Of a DNA stretch of 64,000 nt, positions 44,784 through 56,504 are shown in pieces. Source of the stretch: Doryteuthis pealeii (lineage: Eukaryota; Mollusca; Cephalopoda; Myopsida; Loliginidae); NCBI GenBank assembly GCA_023376005.1, contig CM042156.1:45474170-45538169 (forward strand), written 5' to 3'. The notes beneath the pieces are model-generated. The model was not told the origin of the DNA. It did no database searches and worked only from the letters and a program-made list of their open reading frames with translations. Position 1 is the stretch's first letter. The number at the start of each line of letters is the position of its first letter. Position numbers and translations under genes: made by a program.

Positions 44784-44929
44784 TTGATAGAGAGAGAGAG
44801 AGAGAGAGATTGATATATATATATATATATATAATATATAGAGAGAGAGAGAGAGAGAAAGATTGATAGAGAGAGAGAGAGAGAGAAGAAAGATTGAAGA
44901 GAGAGAGAGAGAGAGAGAAGAAGAGAGAG

Positions 44930-44982
<53 letters not shown>

Positions 44983-45020
44983 TAGAGAAGAGCTATAGAT
45001 AGTAGATAGATAGATAGACC
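44205..45020. repeat. Long (GA)n array with GATTGATA interruptions
   Basis: About 0.8 kb of GA dinucleotides broken by 'aagattgatagagag' and three TA blocks, ending in (GAAA)n and (GATA)n. Long Ser/Leu frames on the minus strand are artefacts. Confidence 0.95.
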
Positions 45021-45765
45021 GAGAGAGATGACCCCCCATGAAGAATGAATTCGACACGACCTAAGACAAAGAGATTAGAGAATAGAAGATACAGTAGATA
45101 GAACTAAAAACTAAAATACAACAATATTTCAATGTGAGTGGATGCTGTTGGAAGGCAAACCAAATTCAAATTAATAATAGATCTACTCTTACGTTTTTGT
45201 AAGGTTCACTTCTTTTCATGTGGTATGATATAGTTTTTTTTTTTACCTTTTTTTTTAGGAAAGTATTCAGCTGTGAAGATTAATTTATGTTGACTGTTGT
45301 GCAGCAGTATTGATTTTCTTCATTCAGACATCGTTAGTTCATCTATTGGATTCTTCTACTAGCGGGATTGTTAGTCCTATTTTTATAAAGTAAAAAACAT
45401 AAACGTACGCTGACTACGAGGTCAGCGTAGTCTTTTCATTCAGGTGTGTCATTGAGTATACAATATATCCGTAAAGCGGGGCCTAATGTATTCAGACCCT
45501 CATGGGGCTAGAGAAATTGAAAATCAACAATATTCTACAAAAAAATCGAAATGGTCCTATTCATTGGATAAAACTATGGGGCCCACGGAAAGTAGAGGTT
45601 GGGTGCAAAGCCTTTTCGGAAACGAGTCTTTCAACAGTGTTGATTTGTGCTAATGTGTTTATGAATGAACACAGGAAATATCTTCTGGGATAAAAAAAAA
45701 AAACAAGTTTAATCTCGGTACAAAAATCAATCTCTTGCGTTACCTGATACGTTAAATAGTAGAGT
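45021..45765. other. Unclassified sequence, no gene seen
   Basis: Nothing recognised. A T-tract acceptor-like site at 45240-45258 leads into a short open piece with a stop, too weak to call as a metalloprotease exon. Confidence 0.4.
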
Positions 45766-46035
45766 ACACGTGATGTAGTGGCTAACGTACAGGACAGTGA
45801 CACCGTAGCAAGCGAGTTCGAACTCCAGTCCTGCTATTACGTTCATTTCTATTATCTGATAATTCGAATTTCTACTTATAAGTAGTACACACATATGAAA
45901 ATCAAATTTAAACCACAGCTACTCCCAAAATTGAGGGGAAGTGAGTCCCTGTGGTTTAGTGGCTAACGTGTTGGACTGCGACATTGTAGCAAGCGAGTTC
46001 AAACTCCAGTGATGCTATTATGCCCATTTTCGAAT
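45766..46035 (+). mobile_element. Two SINE-D copies (tRNA-headed)
   Basis: tgtagtggctaacgtacagg + gagttcgaactcc (45776-45825) and ggtttagtggctaacgtgtt + gagttcaaactcc (45953-46005) are A/B box pairs with a similar middle segment. Each copy is about 90 bp. Confidence 0.6.
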
Positions 46036-46392
46036 TAAAAAAGCATAAAACCTCTCAACCCCCAACTATGGGCTAAATAGTACCACTACCGTTCTTCTGT
46101 ATCAGGGATCACCAACATTTTTTCACAGTGGACCGGATAATTGAAAAAATATCGAGCGCGGGCCGCATTATTATTATGTTCAATACTTGCTGGCCAGAAC
46201 GAAAGCTCTGAGAAAAAGATGTAAAACAAAATTTATCTTTCCATGTTATATTCGTGTATGAGTCGCGTAAGATGCATACAAAACAAATTTAACAAACATG
46301 TTTATTTTCAAAACATTATCAAAAGCATTACAAGTTCAAATACAATCGGCGGCACCTGATAAAATGCCTAGTTTGGTAAAACCCTGTTCTAT

Positions 46393-46530
46393 ATGGATGG
46401 CTTTGGCATTAAATTACCCACAAAGGTTGATATGCCATTAAACAAAGAAACCAAGTCAAACCAAACCAAACCTGGTGTGTTATATCAGTGGTTCTCAACC
46501 TTTTTTACCTATGACCCCCTTTGATTCTTA
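46393..46530 (+). mobile_element. R600 3' stub and hAT-like terminus
   Basis: 'ggcattaaattacccac' to aaaccaaacc (46408-46470) is an R600 tail. 'cagtggttctcaacctttt' at 46487 is a hAT-type terminal repeat without a visible partner. Confidence 0.5.
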
Positions 46531-46937
46531 TTTTACTCTGGTTAACCTCCTGGTTAACCTGTTTCTTTAATGTTACATTTCACATAAACATTACCCCCAA
46601 CCAATATACAACAAGTTAAATAGACATGTTTATTCTATGATTTTTACCAAACATTTAAAATCTGATTTTTTAAAACTCATTTTTATTGACATTTTCTATT
46701 CTATGTTCAGGTGTTTGGATGTGATGGCGCATTTCCCGCCCAAAAATCTGAATGCAAAGATGGTTCCAGCATTATAGGATGAACAGAGTTGTCGTTCATA
46801 ACATTTTTATTGTAAAGTGCATTTGTAAAGCAATGGAATGAAAATCATATAAAATGCTTCACAGAATTTCAAAAATAAATATTTTTTACTCAGAAACGTC
46901 GTTTTTTTTTGTTTATTTTTGTTTATTTTATTTTATT

Positions 46938-46939
46938 TT

Positions 46940-46997
<58 letters not shown>

Positions 46998-46998
46998 T
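46938..46998. repeat. (GT)n microsatellite
   Basis: About 29 GT units. Confidence 0.97.
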
Positions 46999-47344
46999 GT
47001 GTTTCGATTATAACACTTATAAAATAGAAAAAGAAGACATTGTTTACTTTATCGGCATCTGTGAAAATTGTATTAATTTCCTGTTAATAACCTAAAGGTA
47101 ACTATGTCTACTTCGTTAGTAAACGCTTGCCACTAAAAGGTAAACCTGGTTTTCTATTTCATGAACACCTTCTACTCGTTTTGTCGAACACTCAATTTTT
47201 CAAAACTGCGCCTCCCCCGAAAAATGCAGCCCGATTTATTTCAGTTTTTAAAGTTCGCTTGCAAATTCCGGTACCCGAGAATCTTTCAGTTTTACACTGT
47301 GCATAACACAAACGATCTTATATCGCTTTCGTTTCAGACTACGT

Positions 47345-48010
47345 CTACTACAATAACTTAAAGAAGATCCTTGAATTTCTTGGGACGTCCATCATCTTGA
47401 CTTTGGAATAAATCTTAAATTTCTGCTATATTATCAGAAATTGGGTTATCTACCCCTATTAGTTCCTGGAATCAGAGGCCAGGAGCAGACCCCTAAAATT
47501 AATTCACCCCAATATTTCTGTTACTTTGCCAGAGGAACATCTCTGGGAAAGTAACAGAAATATTGGGGTGAATTAATTTTAGGGGTCTGCCCCTGCTCGG
47601 CTGAGATATTAGGTATGTAGAGGTTTAAGAAACTTAACTCGTGTCGTGTTGTCTCTGCAGTTGGTTCTGTGGTTGTTCCTTTAGTTCGTCTGGTCTTACC
47701 CTTTAGGTGCCAAGACAGTGTTTGTTGACCTTATTTGGTCGTTACTTGAAATGTTGTTCCCCAGTGCCAGCTAGTTGTGTTCCCTTTGCCTGTCGGGCCT
47801 GTTCTGTGGAATTTTAGGGGTCTGTCCCTGGCCTCTGATTCCAGGAACTAATAGGGGCAGATAACCCAATTTCTGATAATATTTTTCATCGGTTGCTTTT
47901 TTGTTTCCGAATTCCATTTTCAAGTAGCGTTCTTTTAAATTCTCAGCATGCAAGGAGTTGGGTGCCGGTTTTTATCACTTATTGCTTTGTTGAAAGAAAA
48001 AAAAGGAAAC
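47345..48010. repeat. Diverged duplicate of 48345-48552, split by a foldback
   Basis: The two halves, 47345-47429 and 47881-48010, together match 48345-48552 in order. The ~450 bp in the middle are absent from the second copy. Confidence 0.75.
47430..47880. mobile_element. Foldback element, TIR ..gaaattgggttatc
   Basis: The left end attatcagaaattgggttat and the right end ataacccaatttctgataat are exact inverted repeats extending for about 50 bp (to the ggcctctgattccagg part). An inner hairpin sits at about 47491-47590. It has an empty-site counterpart at 48419-48424. The terminal core 'gaaattgggttatct' is shared with 53360-53791. Confidence 0.82.
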
Positions 48011-48344
48011 AATATTTTTGTACTATTTAGATTTGTTTTACTGTTGTCCTTAACTTTATTGTTATATACACAATACATAAGAATACTTAACATAGCTTAA
48101 CACTTGTAGCCAATCATGGCCAACAGAATAAGAGTAATCTTCCCTCAGTGGATTAAATAAAGGGTTCGGTTCGAAGTTCCCTGAAGACTCCCGATTATGA
48201 CATGAAATCTCCCGGGTTCGACAAGAAACACACGAAGAAGACCAGAGGGCACATCGGTCGGAGCGTTGTGTATATACTAATAAAGATGGCGATAATAGAA
48301 AAATCTAAATAATATAAATTATCTAAAAAATCAATTTCATGTTG

Positions 48345-48552
48345 ATAACTTTAAAGAATATCACTGAATTTCTCGGGACTTCCACCATCTTAACTTTAAA
48401 GAAAATCTTAAAATTCTGCTATATTTTTTCATCAGTTGCTCCCTTGTTTCCGGATGCCATTTTCAGATAGCGTTCTTTTAAATTCTTCTCAACGTGCAAG
48501 GAGTTGGGTGCCGGTTTGTATCACCTTTTACTTTGTTGAAAGAAAAAAAAAA
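48345..48552. repeat. Empty-site copy of the 47345 repeat
   Basis: Uninterrupted counterpart of the split repeat above; 'gcaaggagttgggtgccggt' occurs in both. Confidence 0.75.
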
Positions 48553-48633
48553 TGAAACAATATTTTTTTGAGGGAACAGCATTGAAGCATATTTTAAGTT
48601 GCAGTGATTGTGGTGATATTTCAAATTTGCACA

Positions 48634-48635
<2 letters not shown>

Positions 48636-48708
<73 letters not shown>
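48636..48708. repeat. (AG)n microsatellite
   Basis: About 36 AG units. Confidence 0.97.
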
Positions 48709-48710
<2 letters not shown>

Positions 48711-48875
48711 TAAACTATCTCCAAAATATCAACAAATATTTTTTAGTATGTCATTAATAAATTTAATAACTTTTTCATGGGCAATAACTTTGAATATAGA
48801 ATATTAGCTCTAGTCTAAAATACTATATATTCTATAAGTAAAATACTTTTTGAAAAATGGGATATATATATATAC

Positions 48876-49014
48876 ACCAAACGGACTCTCTTAGATTTAA
48901 TTGCTGATGAGGCCTAATAGGCCGAAATGTACATACAGAGATTGATTTTTCTCGAATAGGAACCTACTTCTAAACAAAACGAAAAATCTAAGAGAGTCCG
49001 TTTGGTGTAGGGGT
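48876..49014. repeat. Short inverted repeat around a hammerhead copy
   Basis: caccaaacggactctcttag at 48877 and its reverse complement at 48993-49014 flank the hammerhead-like copy at 48899-48940. Confidence 0.75.
48899..48940 (+). ncRNA. Hammerhead motif, stem I damaged
   Basis: Core CTGATGA (48904-48910), stem II GGCC/GGCC, GAAA and helix III palindrome are intact, but the 5' side of stem I reads aattg instead of ctctg. Only about three pairs with CAGAG remain, and the tRNA head is missing. Probably inactive. Confidence 0.6.
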
Positions 49015-49270
49015 TACGGTCTTCTTGACAGTCAGCTTGACAGTCGGGTTTCGAATCACGCACAAGGCGGTCTTTCTATCTATAGCTCTGCCGATGAGGC
49101 CTAATAGGCTGAAATGTACATACAGAGATTGATTTTTCTCGATTTCTTTAGCCTTACATTTAAATAGGTATGCCCGCCTAATTAATTAATTAATTATTAA
49201 TTAATTAACTTTCAAAAATTAGGTACGACTTCAATTAAGCACATATTCTCCCAAGAATTGTCGGCTAAAA
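49010..49270 (+). mobile_element. Hammerhead SINE, single copy
   Basis: Plus-strand equivalent of the units at 21635-22240: head tttggtgtaggggttacggt and gggtttcgaatcacgc, hammerhead, AT-rich part with aattaattaattaattatta, end near acatattctccc. Confidence 0.75.
49086..49127 (+). ncRNA. Hammerhead motif with U4-to-C change
   Basis: Stem I CTCTG/CAGAG (49086-49090 with 49123-49127) is complete and helix III is intact, but the core reads CCGATGA and stem II has one G-U pair. The changed core base should abolish or strongly reduce cleavage. Confidence 0.7.
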
Positions 49271-49312
49271 AAAAGGCCATATCATAAACACATTGCTAAT
49301 GTGTATTTACTT

Positions 49313-49314
<2 letters not shown>

Positions 49315-49375
<61 letters not shown>

Positions 49376-49390
49376 TCATCATCATCATGT
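49315..49390. repeat. (TA)n then (CAT)n
   Basis: A TA run followed by catcatcatcatcat, the latter being the tail of the minus-strand LINE. Confidence 0.95.
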
Positions 49391-50985
49391 CGTTCAGGCA
49401 GCATGGATATCCATGACAATCTCTCGCCAACCTTCCCTATCATTCATCGCCCCTGGGAGTTCTTGTAGGTCTTTGCTGGCCGGCCCACACTAGCATGTCC
49501 ATCTGTTGGCTTCCACAGGAGAATGTCGCTTATGAGTTCGTCCTTGCTTCTCCAACAGTGTCCTGCTTGTCTAGTCCGTCTCATTCGGATGTTTTGTGAG
49601 ATAGGGGGCAGGTGGCCATACAGTTGCTCCCTTGTGTGGTGCTGCTTCTACAACCTGTTCAAGACTGCACGCAGCATTCTTGTACAGCTCTCATCTAGCT
49701 TATTCTCAAGGCGCCTCGTTAGGGTCCAGGTGGTGCAGTCAAACAGCAGTACTGATATGACTGCAGCCTGGAAGAAATGTCGCTTTAGCTTGTCAGTGAG
49801 ATCGGATTTCCATATGACTGATAATTTGTTTGTGGCCAGCCATGCCTTTCTTATTCGTGCATTGATATCGTTATCTGTGGATGAGATATTACTACCTAGG
49901 TATGTGAATTGTTCTACTGGCTTAAGAGGCTTACCATCTAGTGTGGAGATGTTTCCTTTCTTTTTGAAGCTCATGAACTCTGTTTCATCAGAGTTCACAT
50001 AGAGGCCGATGTTCTTTGCTGCCTCATTCAGGCTATGTAGTAGAGACAGCCTGTGTCGGTGTATCTACCAGAGGTGCGAGGTCATCAGCATAGTCTGCAT
50101 CTGTGACTGTTTGTGCAGGATATCTCCTGCTTCTTGCATTTCTTAATGTGAAACCTTTTTCTTTTATGGTATCTAATGATGTTCGAAGTACATTGTCTAG
50201 GCATATTATAAATATATATGGTGCTAATGTATCTCCTTGTAGGACTCCAGCGGCGATGTCAAAGAAATCTGTATCGCCATCAGGTGAGCGTACCATTTCT
50301 TTAGTGTCTTTGTAGAGCATCATTATAGCAGCAATTGTTTCTTTGGGGAGACCGTATGCTAGTAGTATTTGTTCAATTTTCCCTCTGTGTATGGAATCAA
50401 ATGCATTGGAAAAATATACGAATAGTGGCGTTGCCTCCAGATTCTTTCTCGAGCCCCTTCTATGATCCGTCGAATAGTCAGGATCTGAGAGGCTGTGGAT
50501 CTATTTCTGTGGAATCCATTTTGGTTTTTCCTAAGGATTTTTTTTCTATTTCGGGTCGGATTCGATTAAGAAGGAGGGCATTATATATCTTAGCTGCAAT
50601 GGCAGTAAGTGTTATGCCTCTGTAGTTTTTAGCTATCCCTAGGTCTCCTTTTTTGGGGAATGGGAGGATGCATTCTTTCGTCTATTTATCTATTCTATTT
50701 TGTCTGTATACTGCATTGCATAGCCTAAGCAGTATGTTATTGAACTTACCCATCTTCGATACATTCGTATTTCGTCAAGTCCTGCTGCTTTTTTTAAGAC
50801 TTCGTTGAGTTCTTCCGTTAAAAAATCTCCTAGTTTGATGTCTAGTTGTCTATCTATGATCTTTTGGGTGTTATTTTCTATGATTTTAGGTGGGTTCCCC
50901 AGAAGTTTCTGGAAGTGGTCTTTCCATTTCTGAAGTCTGTCTTTTTGGCTGGTTGTCTTTCCCTATGTAGGGTTTACATTCCTTA
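49373..50985 (-). pseudogene. RTE-like LINE, 3' 1.6 kb with reverse transcriptase
   Basis: On the minus strand, in order: WKDHFQKLLGNPPKI; YRGITLTAIAAKIYNALLL; DIAAGVLQGDTLAPYIF (RT motif with QGD.LaP); TDADYADDLAPL with the YADD catalytic box; VEQFTYLGSNISS; CTTWTLTRRLENKLDESCTR; LWKQHHTREQLYGHLPP. These are the palm and thumb regions of a non-LTR reverse transcriptase resembling the RTE group. Several frameshifts and stops break it. The (CATCAT)n at 49373 is the 3' tail. The 5' endonuclease region is missing. Confidence 0.88.
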
Positions 50986-52817
50986 CTTACCACAGTTTGC
51001 TCATTTGACGTTAGGGAATACGAGAGGTGATATTTTAAAAGTGGAAGGGGCGAAATCAAAATCTTTTACTTGCTAGACCCGAGAGAAGTAACACACACCA
51101 GTTGCGTCTCTTGTCTACAAACGGTGGGAAGCTTTGAGTCCCCATATTCTCATGACACATGGCACACAAGAACAGGCTCAACACGTAAGTCTACAATTTT
51201 TTTTATTTTACCAGCTGCATGAAGACTTTCTCTACTAAATGAGTATTTTTTTTCTTTTAGGACATTTCTCTCATACAACTATGTATAAGGTCTTCGTTAT
51301 ATCTCTTGTCATGTCTGTCTTCTTTTCTGGCAAACAATGTCGTCTTATGACTCGGTCGTGAATCGTTCTGATGTTTAATTCGTACGAGGAAACTCTATAT
51401 GCACCTGTGGGGATTATCTTCCCTTTGCCAGGAAGAGTTATCTTCCCGCGGTGTTGCCGTTTGTTCCCACTAGGGGATCTCGGGTATTCAAGCGCCTGGT
51501 TTAAACTTCTCTTCGTCTTTTCTACCTCTCCTCGTATGTACCCACATGGGTTAGACAATTGTCATTCCCTTCTCGTTGGAGCTTCGGCCCTCAACGCCGG
51601 CTACTAGTCACTGTAAGTGATTTATACAGCATGGACTATTCTTAGTCTCATGTCTGTACCTTTATATTATGTGTACTTTTATATTATCTTGTCAGTGACT
51701 TTTATGTATGTATGTTTATGTACACTATTCTATTCTATCTTCTATTGTTTATGTATCTTGTTTATTCATGTGCTGTATTATATAAAATGTTTTGTCTCAG
51801 AAATGTGTCGGAGTTGTATGTTCAATTATGACTTTGAACCTTACACACCCAACAATCATTCTTTATTGGAATTTATTTTGACACGCGTGCAAATAGCTAA
51901 AATAGGCGAATCACAGCCATTCTGGAGGTCACATGAGGCCGGTTATAAACCTAAGGAACCTTGGAGGTTAGCCTTCTTTTTGCCCCTTTTGCCCGGCCAA
52001 AAAAGGTCACCTTCGCCACTAGTAACCCACTGGCTAACACGGGACAGTAAGATATCGCTTCATGACACATCCCAAGACGTTGACATAAAAAGCAGTACAT
52101 CTCTCTATCACTAAAGGACTCAGAGCCAACAACCAAATCTCCAACAAGATGAACCGGACGTGTTAAAAAGTTATGAGGAAAATCAACTTACAGATAAGTC
52201 TGTACAGGCATATTATCTCCAAACCTAACCTTTCAACATGGAACTATTATTGCTTGTTTTGTACTTTGTTTCTACCTAATTTGTATATATTTTGTGCTAT
52301 ACTGTAAAGTAAATTTCTTGTAGTAGCAAACGGTTATGGTTTTCCTTTCTTCAAAAACTTCGCCTTTTTATCGGAAAACCGATAGTAGAATTAACTTCCC
52401 CTGCCGCTAGGGGGCGAATCGCCAACATCGTATGTTGACGGCAAAATCAAACCCCAGCACTCATCTGAAGGCTGTTGACCTGAGGAGTTACTTTAACAAG
52501 GGCTCCATCCACCGCCCACTTCAAAGGGCAGTTAACCAGGCGAGTCGCTAAAAAAATAGCACTCCCCAACACTTTTACGCATTTTTAATAGTACTCCAAA
52601 ACCACAGCGAGTTGAATCCCTTTCTAGCGCCACTTCACAAACGAATTGTTAATTTCACCTCTCAAGATAAGTCTGTAGCAAATACCAACAAATTTGCAGC
52701 ATTTTGTATCTTTGTTTAATACATGTGTATAATTTCCATTTGTGTTGTTTGTCTTCTTTCATCCGAAAATATTTTGCCAACCCACCGGGAGATTCAAGAG
52801 CTCCCTACGACTCTGTA

Positions 52818-52879
<62 letters not shown>

Positions 52880-52976
52880 ATATGTACGGTTTATACCCTT
52901 ACAAAACTTATGGTTTAAACAGTGATACTTTCAGAAATAAAATTACTTACATCTTCTACATCTATATATTATGAAC
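50986..52976. other. Unclassified, moderately GC-balanced stretch
   Basis: No gene is assigned. An open frame on the minus strand (51271-51558) with GKIIPTGAYRVSSYELN and a short plus-strand ORF starting MYKVFVISLVMSVFFSG at 51282 overlap. The latter looks like a signal peptide but stops after 26 codons with no donor, so I do not call it. 52400-52660 is GC-richer (cgctagggggcgaatcgcc) and may be an old repeat. Confidence 0.4.
52820..52875. repeat. (TC)n microsatellite
   Basis: About 28 TC units. Confidence 0.97.
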
Positions 52977-52977
52977 T

Positions 52978-53260
52978 TCGAGGCGCGTGGTTTAATGGTT
53001 AGAGTCGTAGGAAATGAATCCAAGTTCAAATTCTGGACGAGGCTGATTGCATTTCACATAGCGCTAATACCGTTGGGAAAGGTATGCATACAGCTACTCT
53101 CCTTCCAGTTATGGGTAAATAGTAGGATTGACTGCACTCTCTGATCTTGGTATGGTAACCAGTCCTGGAGAAGGAAAATTTTGAATTCAAACCTGTTAAA
53201 CTCCGCTTAAGAAATTGACCTGGTGCCACATATGCTCGTGTGGAGGGGTTGGTGAATATA
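52978..53260 (+). mobile_element. SINE-B, full-length
   Basis: ggtttaatggttagagtcgt (A box), gttcaaattctggacgag (B box), body with 'gcgctaataccgttgggaaa', end 'gtgtggaggggttggtgaat'. Confidence 0.85.
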
Positions 53261-53359
53261 TAAATTATATGTATATATGCATACATCTATTTTTTAAGAT
53301 TTTTTTTTATTTGAATAGATACTCTTTGAAATGATAATTGTTTTTTTCTCTGCCTATTG

Positions 53360-53791
53360 TTGGAAATTGGGTTATCTGCCACCGGAAGTCCGGACAATCA
53401 CAGAGCATAGAACCCTGATCAGCAGAACCAATACTGTAGGCACTAGCAGAAGACCAGAGTCGGCACGCTAGAGAAAGACGTCAACTCCGACAACCAGACA
53501 ACAAGATAAGTGCACACAAATCTCTTGTATTACCTTTATAAATCCCCCAGTAGGGCACTCAGTCGTACAGGTGCAAATGTCTCCAGAGAATTTCTACTGG
53601 CGGGATTATAAAGGTAATACAAGAGATTTGTGTGCACTTATCTTGTTGTCTGGTTGTCGGAGTTGACGTCTTTCTCTAGCGTACCGACTCTGGTCTTCTG
53701 CTAGTGCCTACAGTATTGGTTCTGCTGATTCAGGTTCTATGCTCTGTGTCCTATTGTCCGGACTTCCGGTGGCAGATAACCCAATTTCCAA
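53360..53791. mobile_element. Giant foldback, arms ~190-200 bp
   Basis: Almost the whole element is palindromic: ttggaaattgggttatctgc at the left and gcagataacccaatttccaa at the right. The arms stay complementary through 'agaaagacgtcaactccgac' to a loop of roughly 45 bp around 53545-53590. A transcript would form one long hairpin. Confidence 0.88.
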
Positions 53792-53955
53792 CACTGTGGG
53801 ATTTCCACGGGTACAGATACTACACTCTGATTCAATATCTAATTATTTTCCCACGGGTACAGATTACAGATACTACACTCTGATTCAGGGTACAGATAAC
53901 AGTTTACATCAGTTTAACATGGGTATCAACACTTGTACGTACACAACACACACAG

Positions 53956-54096
53956 GGCGTACCATCTTGGTGTAATGGTTAGCGAGCTAGTCTTTCAGAT
54001 CCATTACTGCTGAATAGTGAGTCCGATCCTCGCTGGATGTCCATATACTTTCGACCTTGTGTAACATCCTACCCGCGACGAACAGGTTACATAAAA
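53956..54096 (+). mobile_element. SINE-C copy
   Basis: cttggtgtaatggttagcga (A box), gagtccgatcctcgctgga (B box), gaccttgtgtaacatcctac and gaacaggtta end. Confidence 0.75.
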
Positions 54097-54100
54097 GGAC

Positions 54101-54225
54101 TTCCCGTCGTAGTGTAATGGTTAGTAGGTAGCAAATCTCACAGAATCAATTACTACTGAATAACAAGTTCGATCCTTGCTGGATGCACCATACTTGCGCC
54201 ATTGTCATATCCTACCCGTAAGTTG
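54101..54225 (+). mobile_element. SINE-C copy, tandem
   Basis: cgtagtgtaatggttagtag + aagttcgatccttgctgga; direct repeat of the preceding element. Confidence 0.72.
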
Positions 54226-54251
54226 TTGCTCGTTAACAAATAATAATAATA

Positions 54252-55950
54252 GCTATGGAAAACTGGCGAGTTCAATCAAAAGCTGGAAAACAATCCCTGG
54301 CAGAAGTAAACATCCAAAGAGGTATCTTCCAAGGAGACTTGTTATCACCACTACTGTTTATTATAGCAATGATGCCGCTCAATCATATACTTAAAAATGT
54401 ACAAGGGGATACAAATTCTCTAACTCACAAGAAAAGATAAACCACCTTATGTACATGGATGACATTAAAATTTTTGCAAAAAATGAAAAAGAATTGGAGA
54501 GCCTAGTACAAACTATTAGAATATATAGCCAAGATATAGGGATGGAATTTGAAATTGAAAAATGTGCTATGCTTGTAATAAAACGGGGTGAAAGAAAATT
54601 AATGAATGGAATACAACTGCCTAAGCAGGAAACTATAAAATCACTTGATGAAAATGAAAGCTACAAATACTTAGGAATTTTAGAAGTAGACAAATATCAA
54701 GCAAGCAGAAATGAAAGGAAAAGTTAAAAAAGAATATCCCAGGAGAACTAGAAAACTCATAGAAACAAAACTTAACAGCAGAAATCTAATCAAAGGAATC
54801 AATACCTGGTCTGTCCCCATTATAAGATACTCAGGACTATTCTTAAAATGGACAATAGAAGAACTCAGATAGATTGACCAAAGGACGAGAAAATTAATGA
54901 CCATGCACAAGGCTCTCCACCCTAGAGACGATAAAGATAGATTATATGTGTCAAGAAAGGAAGGGGGAAGAGGTCTTGCCAACATAGAGGACTGCGTAAA
55001 AACCACAATCCAACAACTCGAAGACTATACAAAAAAGAATAAAGACAGATTACTTATGGCGGCCAATAATAGTAGATGTGACATAGGGACAAACAGAAAA
55101 ACAACAAAGACTAGAAAACAAATATGGGAAGAAAAACAATTATATGGACACTTCAAACGACAAATTGGAGAGGTTGCACACGAAAAGACCTGGACGTGAT
55201 TAAGAAAAGGAAACCTTAAAAGAGAAACTGAATCACTAATAATTGTTGCACAGAATAATGCCATAAGAAAAAACTATATCAAAGCAAAAATTGATAAGAC
55301 CCAACTAAATAGTAAATGTAGACTATGCGGTAGTAGAGATGAGACTGTAAATCATGTACTATGCGAATGTAGCAAACTAGCACAACGGGAGTACAAAACC
55401 AGACACGACTGGGTTGGGAAGGTGATCCACTGGGAATTATGCAAAAAAATAAATTTTGACCATACAACAAAATGGTATATGCATAAACCACAATCTGTTC
55501 TTGAGAACGAAACACATAAAATTCTCTGGGACTTTGAAATAAAAACGGACCACCTTATCACAGCAAGAAGACCAGACCCAGTGTTGATAAACAAAAAAGA
55601 AAGAACTTGTCAACTGGTGGATTTTGCAGTTCCAGCAGATCACAGGGTGAAGCTAAAGGAAAATGAAAAAATGCACAAATATCTGGACCTTGCCAGAGAA
55701 CTGAAAAAGTTATGGAATATGAAAGTGAAAGTGATACCAATTGTAGTTGGTGCACTTAGAACGGTCCCAAAAGGATTAGAAAAGGGTTTGGAAATCAGGG
55801 GAAGGATTGAAACCATTCAGAACACTGCACTGCTGCAATCTGCCAGAATACTCAGAAGAGTCCTGGAGACCTGATGAGACTTGCTGTCACTCAGACTCCA
55901 GTGAAAGACCATCAGCTAATGCTGATGTGAAAACTCAAAAGGAGTAAATG
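54252..55950 (+). pseudogene. LINE with RT, zinc knuckle and restriction-like endonuclease
   Basis: Longest copy of its family, about 1.7 kb, frameshifted. In order: RGIFQGDLLSPLLFIIAM (RT motif with QGD), YMDDIKIFAKNEKELE (catalytic YMDD, 54450-54500), SYKYLGIL, HPRDDKDRLYVSRKEGGRGL, then CRLCGSRDETVNHVLCEC (55319-55372, zinc knuckle), VIHWELCKK and a 150-codon frame with RRPDPVLINK, LVDFAVPADH, KYLDLARELKKLWN and KVIPIVVGALRT. RPD...D...K is the PD-(D/E)xK-type nuclease of early-branching LINEs. The 5' end is missing. Confidence 0.9.
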
Positions 55951-55957
55951 ATAATAA

Positions 55958-56353
55958 TGGAGATTCGCTTCCGTTTTTTCTGTAACAAAAATACGTCACT
56001 GCTTACGTCACTATACCCGAAATCGTCATAACATAGAATAAATACACTCAAAATTTGAACATGCAACATTAGACAGTCCTCATTGTTTTTTTAATACAAG
56101 TTTTAATAGATACATGCCCAGTATCATATATTCATATATAGTTTGTTTTATTTTAATATATATTCAAAGTTAATAGAACTTAGTTTCGATTTCAAATTGT
56201 TTTTTTTTTTTTTTTTTTTTACTCCTTTAATAAATTTGATGATTTCATGATTTATGGTTCAAACTCCCCGACATTTAATTTTTAACTTCCACCTCCTCAA
56301 GCAATATCTTTCAAAAATGTATTTTTACATCGCCCGGAGGGTGTTTTTAATTT
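55958..56353 (+). mobile_element. Helitron-like element, diverged
   Basis: 5' ataatggagattcgc with 'ctgtaacaaaaatacgtcac' resembles the other Helitron starts; 3' acatcgcccggagggtgt then tttactact resembles the 11806 and 20755 ends, with CTAG changed to CTAC. (ACT)n and (AAT)n follow. Confidence 0.5.
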
Positions 56354-56380
56354 TACTACTACTACTACTACTACTACTAC

Positions 56381-56412
<32 letters not shown>

Positions 56413-56504
56413 TCAAGGTCACAGCGTAGTATCAGTGCCCGTCGAAATCCCAAGAAATAATGAAAGATAAGTAAGTAAGATATTTACCGCGTAACTTGTA
56501 CGGG

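Noticed and set aside
44275..45057. 260-codon Ser/Leu frame on the minus strand
   Set aside because: Pure product of the (GA)n/(TC)n array.
45259..45290. Acceptor-like site and short frame ending in a stop after the last Cys-rich exon
   Set aside because: Only a few codons, no conserved residue; phase does not support joining to the exon at 43312.
47321..47400. Possible last exon DYVYYNNLKKILEFLG after a tttcgtttcag acceptor
   Set aside because: The sequence belongs to a diverged repeat (second copy at 48345-48430) and has no link in phase to a preceding exon.
51282..51362. Signal-peptide-like start MYKVFVISLVMSVFFSG
   Set aside because: The frame stops after 26 codons with no donor site, and the opposite strand has a longer unrelated frame; chance hydrophobicity is likely.
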